DNA of 13,346 nt from Desulfovibrio sp. (GTDB lineage: Bacteria; Desulfobacterota; Desulfovibrionia; Desulfovibrionales; Desulfovibrionaceae): NCBI GenBank assembly GCA_031275955.1, contig JAISNZ010000092.1, positions 1 through 13,346 on the forward strand. Reading direction: 5' to 3'. The position numbers and the translations under genes are program-made. Below the pieces are notes generated by a model. That model ran no database searches. It had not been told where the DNA came from and saw only the letters and a list, made by a program, of their open reading frames with translations. Every line of letters begins with the position of its first letter. Position 1 is the stretch's first letter. Shown here in pieces: positions 1 to 5,740 of the stretch.

Positions 1-193
1 CGCGTTCCAAATATCGCTGATTAGCAACGCTATAGAATGGGTCAGCAACCGCTTGAAATGGCAAGCCATTGGCTTTCACCATTTGAACTAAGAACATACG
101 CACCGCCGTTGCGACATCAAGTCCTATTTGACTTGCTACCATTTGAGCGGCATCACGCAGGGAATCATCCACTTTTATCTGGATATTGGCCAT
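1..193 (-). CDS. RelB/DinJ family antitoxin (partial, cut by window edge)
   Basis: The visible 64 residues begin MANIQIKVDDSLRDAAQ and continue through GLDVATAVRMFLVQMV and ANGLPFQAVADPFYS. This is the ribbon-helix-helix DNA-binding and dimerisation part of RelB/DinJ antitoxins: strand NIQIKVDD, helix SLRDAAQMVASQIG, helix DVATAVRMFLVQMVKANG. Family members neutralise a RelE/YafQ-type mRNA interferase in the cytoplasm and repress their own operon. The start is ATG at 191-193, with GAGGAAAGG a few bases upstream. The C-terminal toxin-binding segment and any toxin gene lie beyond the left edge, so whether the locus is complete cannot be told. Base composition is lower in GC than the core genes to the right, as is usual for mobile toxin-antitoxin loci. 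The family call is confident; DinJ versus RelB cannot be decided. Confidence 0.88.
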   Translation of the reverse strand, partial: MANIQIKVDDSLRDAAQMVASQIGLDVATAVRMFLVQMVKANGLPFQAVADPFYSVANQRYLER

Positions 194-204
194 AATCCTT
201 TCCT

Positions 205-242
205 CATGTTTGACATTCTAAAAATAATATTTAACATGCCAA
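205..242 (-). promoter_or_regulatory. Putative promoter and operator of the RelB/DinJ gene
   Basis: On the minus strand TTGGCA (237-242) is followed after 16 bases by TAGAAT (215-220), a reasonable sigma70 promoter. It gives a leader of roughly 15 bases to the ATG at 193. An inverted repeat CATGTT/AACATG (205-210 and 233-238) brackets the -10 region. That fits the autorepression known for RelB-type antitoxins, though binding here is inference. Confidence 0.5.
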
Positions 243-507
243 AAACCAGGGCCACTGTCAATGTCCCCTGCCATTGAACTTGAGCGTTCCGCCAGGCCCG
301 CCTTACGGCCTCCTGCGCCTGTGGATTCGCTGCATAAAAACAATCCGGCGCATAATTGGGGATGCAGGCAGTCTTGTCTGGGGGCAGCCGGCAGGCAGCG
401 GCATGGATATTTTCCACAAGCTTATCTGACTGTAATATATCTCATTGTCTTCATTCAATAATAGCGCGCGGACATTTTCAGTCAGAGATTGCGGAAGAAA
501 ACATGCG
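243..507. other. Stretch with no supported gene
   Basis: About 265 bases between the antitoxin promoter and the methyltransferase 3' end. A minus-strand reading frame (GTG at 417, running into the antitoxin gene) has plausible codon use, including a PNYAPDCFYAANPQAQEAV segment. It matches no family I know, has no clear ribosome-binding site and overlaps the antitoxin promoter and start. It may be a remnant of a former gene. I see no RNA gene or repeat here. Confidence 0.4.
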
Positions 508-524
508 CGCCGCCAAAGGCGGCG
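498..524 (-). terminator. Possible weak terminator after the methyltransferase
   Basis: A perfect 7-bp stem CGCCGCC/GGCGGCG with a 3-base loop (508-524) begins 6 bases past the methyltransferase stop. On the minus strand it is followed by GCGCATGTTTTC, so the T-run (498-501) is short and offset by about 6 bases. It is plausible but not a canonical intrinsic terminator. Confidence 0.4.
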
Positions 525-530
525 GAAGGA

Positions 531-1199
531 TCATATTGTCTTCTCCCGTTGTAATATCCACCACAGTGTGCCTGTTTCAAAATCCTGAACAGGCAAATCT
601 TTGCGGAAAAATATCTGAAGCGGATGTTTCACCCCCCCCCCTCCGATGTTCTCTTGCGTTTCAGAATCATGCTGTATGATGAAAAATCCGTTCGCAACGC
701 ATCGAAAGTCAATAAATTTCCGCGCGTCCGTCGGCGAGAAAAACCAACGGTGTCGGTCTCCTTCCGGTTCCGGCGTCAGGCCGTAAAATTTCATATCTTT
801 GGGCCGGCCCATATATTTTCCGTTATACAGAAATCTCATAAAATCAGCATAGGGGTTCGGCAGAGAAATGATGACATATTTTGCGGCCATCCGGCAGCAT
901 TCATCGAAGGCGGCATGAATATTTTCAAGATGTTCCAGCACATCAAGGCAGAGGACGACGTCAAAAGAAGCGTCGGCAAAAGGCCAGGGGATATTTTCCA
1001 GATTGTGACGCACGGCTATATGTTCGCCATACCCGATAGTGAGATATTTTACGCTCTTAGGAAGGAACGGCCCCAGCGCGCCCTTGTCCGCGCCGACATC
1101 AAGAACATTGCCCGAAGCGGCCAGAACCGGCTGATATTTCTCCCAGACATAGCGGCCCTTGCTTGCGCGGTCGGTATAACGAAATTTTGTATTGAACAT
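531..1199 (-). CDS. Class I SAM-dependent methyltransferase with internal G10 tract
   Basis: A 222-residue cytosolic methyltransferase of the Methyltransf_11/UbiE-like fold. Motif I is VLDVGADKGALG (residues 32-43). The acidic region PFADASFDVVLCLDVLEHL (73-91) matches the motif II/III pattern of this superfamily, followed by KYVIISLPNPY. The substrate is not evident; such stand-alone enzymes often act on sugars, lipids or small metabolites. I chose ATG at 1199 because AGGTGA lies just before it; a GTG six bases upstream (1205) has no such site. Composition is clearly more AT-rich than folD and the genes to the right, and an IS1380 remnant ends about 20 bases upstream, both pointing to acquisition. 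Codons for residues 186-190 contain ten consecutive G. Losing one G would put TGA immediately after the tract; gaining one would stop about 17 codons later. Either change removes the last ~33 residues. Confidence 0.85.
   Translation of the reverse strand: MFNTKFRYTDRASKGRYVWEKYQPVLAASGNVLDVGADKGALGPFLPKSVKYLTIGYGEHIAVRHNLENIPWPFADASFDVVLCLDVLEHLENIHAAFDECCRMAAKYVIISLPNPYADFMRFLYNGKYMGRPKDMKFYGLTPEPEGDRHRWFFSPTDARKFIDFRCVANGFFIIQHDSETQENIGGGGVKHPLQIFFRKDLPVQDFETGTLWWILQREKTI
632..641. repeat. Homopolymer tract C10 (G10 in coding strand)
   Basis: Ten consecutive C on the plus strand inside the methyltransferase gene, encoding part of Gly-Gly-Gly-Gly-Val. Tracts of this length are classical slipped-strand mispairing sites, and both possible one-base frameshifts truncate the protein. 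Confidence 0.85.
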
Positions 1200-1220
1200 G
1201 CTCACCTGTTTTTTACGCCG

Positions 1221-1600
1221 CTAACCGTTTGAGCGCGTGTATATCTTTTGGACAATGCTCTCGGTATTCTTGCCGTTGCGGCCGAATTCCTTCAAGTTGT
1301 TCACAAACATACCCAATTGAGAAAATAATTCATTGGCGCAAAACTTACCAGAGGGCAGACGCTCCAAATCAAGTTCGCTCTTGATTTCAGCAAAATATTG
1401 CTCGCAGGTTCCGCGATCCCGGTACAAGCGCAACACATCGGCGCAACTCACTTCTTCAAGATTTGTCCAGACGCTGAAAACCGTATATTCAGGCCCGAGC
1501 AGCAACTGTCATTTTTTGCTGATACGCTCGGTCACTATTTAACTGCGCGAATCGACATCATCCACACCTCGCTGGTGAAAAGTTGATTTTGTTCTGTACA
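1221..1600 (-). pseudogene. IS1380-type transposase remnant
   Basis: The longest open piece (1221-1505) contains LYRDRGTCEQYFAEIK followed by SELDLERLPSGKF. It keeps the Y-x2-R-x3-E-x6-K signature around the catalytic glutamate of IS4/IS1380-like DDE transposases, and LERLPSGKF is typical of IS1380. It is broken. Upstream, VTERISKK is followed by an in-frame TGA (1509-1511). Before that the frame shifts by two bases (near 1536), with QLFTSEVWMMSIRAVK readable in another frame. The N-terminal two-thirds of the transposase is missing. The C-terminus diverges after LGMFVNNL and stops early at 1221. No complete terminal inverted repeats were identified. This is a dead fragment marking an old insertion or recombination point next to the methyltransferase. 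Confidence 0.85.
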
Positions 1601-1608
1601 AAATCAAC
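1582..1608. repeat. Perfect 11-bp inverted repeat
   Basis: GTTGATTTTGT (1582-1592) and its exact reverse complement (1598-1608) are separated by five bases. It lies at the 5' edge of the readable transposase remnant. On the minus strand the stem is followed by TTTT, so it could act as a transcription stop or be a relic of the insertion-sequence end. Neither can be decided from one copy. Confidence 0.7.
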
Positions 1609-1749
1609 ATGCCGGATTCATTAAAAAAATGCAACATAAAACTGTATCGTTAATGTAATGTCTACTGTAACTTTTTACGGAGTCAGGGGAAGATGTTTTC
1701 CCCTTTGGCTGCGGATGGGCGGATGGATATGGCAGACAGCCAGGGCCGC

Positions 1750-1780
1750 AAGCAAAGCCAGGCTTCAAGCAAAGCCAGGC
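1750..1780. repeat. Tandem direct repeat of a 14-mer
   Basis: AAGCAAAGCCAGGC occurs at 1750-1763 and again at 1767-1780, separated by TTC, giving a 17-base period. It sits in the folD leader. The function is unknown. Confidence 0.8.
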
Positions 1781-1786
1781 CCCCCG

Positions 1787-1804
1787 TCCCTCCGGGAGGA
1801 GGGA
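1787..1804. repeat. Perfect 7-bp hairpin with GGGA loop
   Basis: TCCCTCC, GGGA, GGAGGGA form a perfect stem with a GNRA-type tetraloop about 130 bases before the folD start. There is no T-run after it on the plus strand, so it is not a canonical terminator. It may be a leader structure or part of a dispersed repeat. Confidence 0.6.
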
Positions 1805-1935
1805 TAGCGGTGCGCGGCGCTTTTGTCAACCATACGAAGAAACCCTTTCCGGCGGGCGCTGGGGAGGGTTTTACCTTCAGAGGAGATATGATACAGGGGC
1901 ATTTTCCTGGCGGGAAATTGCCTGGGAGGCCTTAT

Positions 1936-2922
1936 ATGTCGGCGGAAGTTATTGACGGAATCCGGATGCGGGAGGCCATCCTCGTCGAGTTGCGGCGGGA
2001 AGCCACCCTCCTGCGGGAAAAATTCGCCGTCGCGCCCGGACTGGTCACCATTCTGGCGGGCAACAATCCTTCTTCGGTGAGCTATGTCGCCCAGAAGGCC
2101 AGGACAGCCCGGGAACTGGGGTTCTTCGCGGTACAGGAGAACCTGCCTGAAGATTGTTCCGAAGCGGCGCTGCTGGACCTGATTGCGCGCTACAATGCCG
2201 ATGGGCGGGTACACGGCATCCTGGTCCAGCTTCCCCTGCCAGGCTCCATCCGCGAAGAGCGGGTGATTGCCGCCCTCGATCCAGCCAAGGATGTGGACGG
2301 CTTTCATCCCGTGAATCTTGGCCGCCTGCTCACGGGCGGCGGGGAGGAAGGGTTTGTGCCCTGCACGCCGGCCGGCATCCGGGAAATGCTTCTGCGCCTG
2401 GGCGTGGAGACAGGCGGGGCGGAAGTGGTGGTGGTGGGGCGTTCCCTCATTGTGGGCAAACCCGTTGCCGTCCTGCTGGGGCGGCGGGGCCGGGGAGGGG
2501 ACGGCACGGTCACCCTGGCCCACACCCGGACGCGGGATCTGGCCGGGCACTGCCGGCGGGCGGATATCCTGATCGTGGCCGCCGGCCGGCACGCCTTTGT
2601 CAAGGCGGACTGGATCAAGCCCGGAGCCACGGTCATCGACGTGGGCGTGAACCGGGTGGGGTTTAACGAGGCCACGGGCAGGGCCGTTCTGCGCGGCGAT
2701 GTGGATTTCGACGAAGCCCGCAAGGTGGCGGGCAGGATCACCCCCGTTCCCGGAGGAGTCGGTCCCCTGACCATCGCCATGCTGATGAAAAATACCCTGG
2801 AATCGGCTCAACGGGCCTGCCGCCGCGGCTTTTCCCGAGATGCGGACTGCCTTGGCGCGGGATTGCCGCAAGGCGAATGCTCTTCGCCGTCCAGCGGCAA
2901 TCTCAAGCGCGACAGGCACTGA
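1936..2922 (+). CDS. folD: Bifunctional methylenetetrahydrofolate dehydrogenase/cyclohydrolase FolD
   Basis: FolD interconverts 5,10-methylene-THF and 10-formyl-THF through methenyl-THF (NADP-linked dehydrogenase plus cyclohydrolase) in cytosolic one-carbon metabolism. The catalytic residues are present with the same numbering as the E. coli enzyme: Tyr50 and Lys54 in SYVAQK, and Asp121 in KDVDGFHP. Other family signatures are GILVQLPLP (94-102), VVGRSLIVGKPVA (167-179, nucleotide-binding), ADILIVAAG, VIDVGVNRV and ITPVPGGVGPLTIAML. I chose ATG at 1936 because GGGAGG lies six bases upstream and the protein then aligns with normal FolD N-termini. An ATG at 1888 with GAGGAG close by is a weaker alternative. 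At 328 residues it is longer than the usual ~285-300. The excess is a C-terminal tail from about residue 293, encoded partly by a nested inverted repeat. Confidence 0.97.
   Translation: MSAEVIDGIRMREAILVELRREATLLREKFAVAPGLVTILAGNNPSSVSYVAQKARTARELGFFAVQENLPEDCSEAALLDLIARYNADGRVHGILVQLPLPGSIREERVIAALDPAKDVDGFHPVNLGRLLTGGGEEGFVPCTPAGIREMLLRLGVETGGAEVVVVGRSLIVGKPVAVLLGRRGRGGDGTVTLAHTRTRDLAGHCRRADILIVAAGRHAFVKADWIKPGATVIDVGVNRVGFNEATGRAVLRGDVDFDEARKVAGRITPVPGGVGPLTIAMLMKNTLESAQRACRRGFSRDADCLGAGLPQGECSSPSSGNLKRDRH
2861..2902. repeat. Nested inverted repeat inside the folD 3' end
   Basis: The outer stem GATTGCCGC/GCGGCAATC (2861-2869, 2894-2902) is perfect over 9 bp. The inner stem GGCGAA/TTCGCC (2872-2877, 2883-2888) has a 5-base loop. 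It lies wholly within the extra C-terminal codons of folD, after the conserved family end, which suggests a REP-like element that moved or replaced the original stop codon. Confidence 0.75.
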
Positions 2923-2946
2923 GGAAACGCTGATGTATTCCCTTTG

Positions 2947-2963
2947 AGGGGGCTTTGCCCCCT
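2947..2963. terminator. GC-rich hairpin downstream of folD
   Basis: AGGGGGC, TTT, GCCCCCT form a perfect 7-bp stem 25 bases after the folD stop. The following bases are AAAACTCCCTT, so there is no U-run. It may end transcription or protect the 3' end, but it is not a textbook intrinsic terminator. Its core GGGGCTTTGCCCC recurs, in the opposite orientation, at 3498-3510. Confidence 0.45.
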
Positions 2964-3074
2964 AAAACTCCCTTAAGAAAAAAGGGGAAGGACCGATAAG
3001 GGCGAGGGAAGCCGTATTCCGGAGCCTTTTCCCCTCCACGCCGTCTGCCCGGGAAAAATGCTCCGGCGGCTGGC

Positions 3075-3106
3075 TTGCCGTTAACGGCGCGGTTTTCCTG
3101 TAAAAT
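3075..3106 (+). promoter_or_regulatory. Tentative promoter with 12-bp palindrome
   Basis: TTGCCG (3075-3080) and TAAAAT (3101-3106) are the only -35/-10-like pair before the small gene, but the 20-base spacing is long. A perfect palindrome GCCGTTAACGGC (3077-3088) overlaps the -35 and could be an operator. Weak evidence. Confidence 0.25.
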
Positions 3107-3155
3107 CCGAAAGAGGCGGCACGCGCGAAGCGCAAGTGTTCCAAGGAGGACGCAC

Positions 3156-3371
3156 ATGGAGATCTTAAATGCTCAAGAGGCCCAGGCGGCGGCGTCAGCG
3201 GCCGCGGGCGCGATTCACGACGTTCTGGGCGCGCAGTTGATCACGAAAACCCTTGACAGGCTGCACACTTCCGCGTCCCTGACCGGCGCTGTGGTTGACC
3301 AGGACTATCAGTTTCAGAAAGATGTCCTGCAGGGCATCGGCCTCGGCCTGAAGGTGGATGCCGGTATTTAG
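3156..3371 (+). CDS. Small conserved-looking hypothetical protein, 71 residues
   Basis: A short open frame with a strong ribosome-binding site (AAGGAGGA at 3143-3150, five bases before the ATG), so it is very likely translated. The protein has an Ala-rich N-terminal half that looks helical (AQEAQAAASAAAGAIHDVL, 6-24), then QLITKTLDRLHTSA (27-40), a DQDYQFQKDVL segment (48-58) and a glycine-rich end, IGLGLKVDAGI. There is no signal peptide, transmembrane segment or metal motif. The length, Ala-rich start and LITKTLDRL segment faintly recall the small YjfB-like 'putative motility' proteins, but I would not assign it. It stands alone between folD and convergent larE, flanked by hairpins on both sides, so it is probably a single-gene transcript. 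A low-complexity artefact is less likely given the ribosome-binding site. Confidence 0.7.
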   Translation: MEILNAQEAQAAASAAAGAIHDVLGAQLITKTLDRLHTSASLTGAVVDQDYQFQKDVLQGIGLGLKVDAGI

Positions 3372-3417
3372 GGCGGGGCCATCCCCTCATTTCACCTTCA
3401 CAGTCGCATCCCCGTCA

Positions 3418-3454
3418 GCCCGGTTTCAGGATGCAACGCGCCCTGAAACCGGGC
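3418..3454. terminator. Long perfect hairpin between convergent genes
   Basis: GCCCGGTTTCAGG (3418-3430) pairs perfectly over 13 bp with 3442-3454, with an 11-base loop. It lies about 50 bases after the small plus-strand gene and just past the larE stop on the other strand, the expected place for a bidirectional terminator. No T-run follows on either strand, so termination may be structure-driven. Confidence 0.55.
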
Positions 3455-3466
3455 CGGCGAGGGGGT

Positions 3467-3512
3467 CCGGGGGGCATCATGCCCCCCGGCGGGGTTCGGG
3501 GCAAAGCCCCGA
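3467..3512. repeat. Double GC-rich hairpin overlapping the larE 3' end
   Basis: Two adjacent perfect hairpins: CCGGGGGGC/GCCCCCCGG with loop ATCAT (3467-3489) and TCGGGGC/GCCCCGA with loop AAA (3496-3512). The larE stop codon (3477-3479 on the minus strand) lies in the loop of the first, and the last larE codons run through the second. The second carries the same GGGGCTTTGCCCC core as the hairpin after folD. Confidence 0.7.
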
Positions 3513-4343
3513 CACCTCCAGGGTTTCGTTCATGCTGCCGGTCCGGTATCCCCGCAGATCCACCGCGGTATAGGTGAAGCCCAGTTCACGGAAGCGGCTG
3601 TCGATCCGGCGCCGGAGGTCCTCTTCCCGCAACAGGGCGAAATCCCGCGCCTCAATCTCGATCCGGGCCAGCGCGCCCTGGTCGTGAAAGCGGACCCGGA
3701 CCTGGCGGAAGCCGAGATCCAGAAGAAATTGTTCGGCCTCGTCCACGCGGCGCAGCCGGGCGGGGTTGATGCGCTCGCCGTAAGGGAAACGGGAGGCCAG
3801 ACAGGCAAAGGAAGGCTTGTCCCAGACGGCAAGCCCCAGATCCTTCGCCAGGGCGCGGATCTCGGTTTTCGTCAGGCGGGCCAGACGCAGGGGGCTGATG
3901 ACGCCGAGCTCCTCAACGGCCCGCAGGCCGGGGCGGTAGTCCCCCTCGTCGTCGGCGTTGGAGGCCTCGATCACGTGGGCCATGCCCTCTTGCGCGGCCA
4001 GCTTCCCGATTTTGGAGAAGAGTTCCCTTTTGCACAGGTAGCAGCGCTGGGGAGGATTGTCGGAAAAACCTTCCAGGGCAAGTTCCTCCGAGTCCACCAG
4101 GAAATGCCGGATGCCCCGGGCCGCGGTGAATTCCTGGGCGGCCCGCAGTTCCCGCAGGGGAAAGCTCAGGGAGCGGGCGGTAACGGCGCTGACCTGATCC
4201 CCCAGGACATCGTGGGCGCTTTTCAGGAGAAAGGTGGAATCCACCCCTCCGGAAAAGGCCACGGCCGCGCTGCCGAGGCCGCGCAGGCATTCCGTCAGCC
4301 GGGTGTGCTTTTCTTGCAGCGTATTCATGGGCGGCGTATACAT
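3477..4343 (-). CDS. larE: ATP-dependent sacrificial sulfur transferase LarE
   Basis: LarE adenylates and then thiolates the carboxylates of pyridinium-3,5-biscarboxylic acid mononucleotide, a step in making the nickel-pincer nucleotide cofactor of lactate racemase (LarA) and relatives. The PP-loop ATP-binding motif SGGVDS is at residues 31-36 within AVAFSGGVDSTFLLKSA. QRCYLCKRELF (99-109) and KPSFACLASRFPYGERI (176-192) are characteristic of the family; Cys181 sits where the sulfur-donating or cluster-binding cysteine is expected. With Cys101 and Cys104 it could make the three-cysteine [4Fe-4S] type, which is inference. The 288 residues match the family length. I start at ATG 4343, with a G-rich AGGGG upstream and a promoter at 4367-4396; ATG 4328 is possible. 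The frame stays open much further upstream but would overlap the divergent glycosyltransferase. The final EVSGLCPEPRRGA is encoded by repeat hairpins. No larA, larB or larC is in the window. Confidence 0.93.
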   Translation of the reverse strand: MYTPPMNTLQEKHTRLTECLRGLGSAAVAFSGGVDSTFLLKSAHDVLGDQVSAVTARSLSFPLRELRAAQEFTAARGIRHFLVDSEELALEGFSDNPPQRCYLCKRELFSKIGKLAAQEGMAHVIEASNADDEGDYRPGLRAVEELGVISPLRLARLTKTEIRALAKDLGLAVWDKPSFACLASRFPYGERINPARLRRVDEAEQFLLDLGFRQVRVRFHDQGALARIEIEARDFALLREEDLRRRIDSRFRELGFTYTAVDLRGYRTGSMNETLEVSGLCPEPRRGA

Positions 4344-4366
4344 GGGCAGGCCCCTTTTCTGCTGAG

Positions 4367-4396
4367 GGTATAGCCAGGGGGGGAGAGGTTTGTCAA
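4367..4396 (-). promoter_or_regulatory. Putative sigma70 promoter of larE
   Basis: On the minus strand TTGACA (4391-4396) is followed by an 18-base spacer and TATACC (4367-4372). Transcription would start near 4360, giving a ~17-base leader to the ATG at 4343. The spacer contains a run of seven C (G7 on the plus strand, 4377-4383). Confidence 0.6.
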
Positions 4397-4413
4397 ATCC
4401 AGGGAGCGCATGT

Positions 4414-5700
4414 ATGTCCTCCGCGGCCTCACCGCCTGTCTTCACCGTGATCATTCCCGTGCGCGACAGGTGGGAGCTGACCCGCGATTGTCTGCAAAGC
4501 CTGTCCCGCCATACCCCGGAATATCCCTTTGAGGTCCTTGTGGCCGACAACGGCTCTTCGGACGCCACCGCCCGGGAGTGTGTCCCCTGTGGCCGGGCGC
4601 TCTTCGGCCCTTCCTTTGCCTGCCTGCGCTGGGAGGAAAACCGGAATTTCGGGCCGGCCTGCAACGCCGCCGCCCGCCGGGCCGGGGCTCCTTTGCTCTT
4701 TTTTCTCAATAACGATACCCGGCTCACGCCCGGCTGGGCCCCGCCCCTGGTGGAGACATTCGCGGCAGCGGAAACCATCGGCGGATCCTCCCCGCCGGGA
4801 GGCGGCGGAATTCCGGCCCGGGGCGTTCCCGGCGCCGCGGGTCCCCTCCTGCTCTATGAGGACGACACGGTTCAGCACCTGGGGGTTGCCCTGGCCCCTT
4901 CGGGCTTCACCCATCTCTATCGCGGCTTTCCGGCCACGCACCCGGTCGTCCGCGCCAAGCGCAGGCTTCAGGCCATCACCGCCGCCGCCCTCATGGTTCC
5001 GGCCGCCCTCTTTGGGGACTGCGGCGGTTTTTACGAGGAGTACAGAAACGGCTTTGAGGATCTGGAATTCTGCCTGCGCATCCGGGAACGGGGCAAGGCC
5101 CTGGCCGTTGTTCCCGATTCCGTCGTCTACCACCTGGAAAGCCGGACGCCCGGCCGCAAGAGCGAAGACGATCACAACGCCGCTCTCCTCCGTTCCCGCT
5201 GCGAGCCCTTTTTTGCCGTTGATCTGCACCAGCACGGCGCGCGGGACGGTTTTGCCGTTTTTGTGGACGACATGCTGAGTATTTCCCTGGGCCTTACCCC
5301 GGAGGAGGACTCCGCCCTCGCCGCTGAAGCCCGGACCCCGGCGGACTGGCGGGAGCTTGTCCGCGCCCATCCCTTCTGGACCACGGGCAAGGAATGGCTG
5401 GCCGACGCCCTGGAAAGGGAGGGCGCCCTTCAGGAGGCCCTGGGCCTGCGCGCGGATGTGGCCTCCCGGCTGCAAACCGTCGAGAGCCATGCGCGGCTCA
5501 GCCGCCTGGCGGCAAAGGCCGGCGACCGCGCCGTCCACGACCTGGCCGAAAAGCGTCTTACGCGCATGCTCCGCTACCGGACCGACAGGGACAGTGCCCG
5601 GAACTATGTCCGCTATGTCCTGGCCCATACGGCGGGCCAAAGGGACGCCTTTCTGGAATCCCTGTACAGGGAAAAATTGCGCGCCCTGCACGGCGGCTGA
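4414..5700 (+). CDS. GT2 family glycosyltransferase with C-terminal helical extension
   Basis: A 428-residue protein whose first ~260 residues are a GT-A fold family 2 glycosyltransferase. It opens with TVIIPVRDRWELTRDCLQSL (11-30), then DNGSSD (45-50, nucleotide-sugar binding), the DxD-like NNDT (99-102) for metal, GFEDLEFCLR (213-222, catalytic acid region) and VVYHLES (237-243). The layout resembles rhamnosyl/WbbL-like inverting transferases acting on surface glycans; donor and acceptor cannot be read from sequence. The C-terminal ~165 residues, from FFAVDLHQHG on, are helix-rich with repeated Ala/Leu/Arg patterns and may form TPR-like or protein-interaction helices. There are no membrane segments. 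ATG at 4414 has AGGGAG seven bases upstream; a TTG at 4390 lacks a site. A Gly/Pro-rich stretch SSPPGGGGIPARGV (125-138) looks inserted where the family usually has a short acidic loop. It diverges from larE and is followed 77 bases later by typA. Confidence 0.88.
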   Translation: MSSAASPPVFTVIIPVRDRWELTRDCLQSLSRHTPEYPFEVLVADNGSSDATARECVPCGRALFGPSFACLRWEENRNFGPACNAAARRAGAPLLFFLNNDTRLTPGWAPPLVETFAAAETIGGSSPPGGGGIPARGVPGAAGPLLLYEDDTVQHLGVALAPSGFTHLYRGFPATHPVVRAKRRLQAITAAALMVPAALFGDCGGFYEEYRNGFEDLEFCLRIRERGKALAVVPDSVVYHLESRTPGRKSEDDHNAALLRSRCEPFFAVDLHQHGARDGFAVFVDDMLSISLGLTPEEDSALAAEARTPADWRELVRAHPFWTTGKEWLADALEREGALQEALGLRADVASRLQTVESHARLSRLAAKAGDRAVHDLAEKRLTRMLRYRTDRDSARNYVRYVLAHTAGQRDAFLESLYREKLRALHGG

Positions 5701-5740
5701 GATCCGCGCCGCCTTTTCCCGATCAACCGGCCGCCGCCCC

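Larger units (their letters stand above)
1609..1935. other. folD leader: AT-rich then repeat-rich, no supported gene
   Basis: The part up to about 1675 is AT-rich, with no clear -35/-10 pair that I would defend. From 1685 it becomes GC-rich and structured. There is a 7-bp hairpin AGGGGAA/TTCCCCT (1685-1704), a tandem 14-mer (1750-1780) and a GGGA-loop hairpin (1787-1804). The folD frame stays open back to an ATG at 1693, but the 81 extra residues look like translated repeat and match no FolD N-terminus. I see no recognisable riboswitch. Confidence 0.5.

Noticed and set aside
175..417. Minus-strand 80-residue frame with plausible codon use
   Set aside because: No ribosome-binding site and no recognised family. 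It runs over the antitoxin promoter and start codon, so it is at most a gene remnant.
1693..1935. N-terminal extension of folD from an upstream ATG
   Set aside because: The extra 81 residues are translated repeat and hairpin sequence. GGGAGG before ATG 1936 and alignment of Tyr50, Lys54 and Asp121 with E. coli numbering support the shorter protein.
3115..3135. GG-N10-GC pattern resembling a sigma54 promoter before the small gene
   Set aside because: The predicted start would fall on the ribosome-binding site, and the -24 and -12 elements match poorly.
4344..4778. Upstream extension of the larE frame
   Set aside because: It would overlap the well-supported divergent glycosyltransferase and the larE promoter. 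GC-rich genes often leave opposite frames open.
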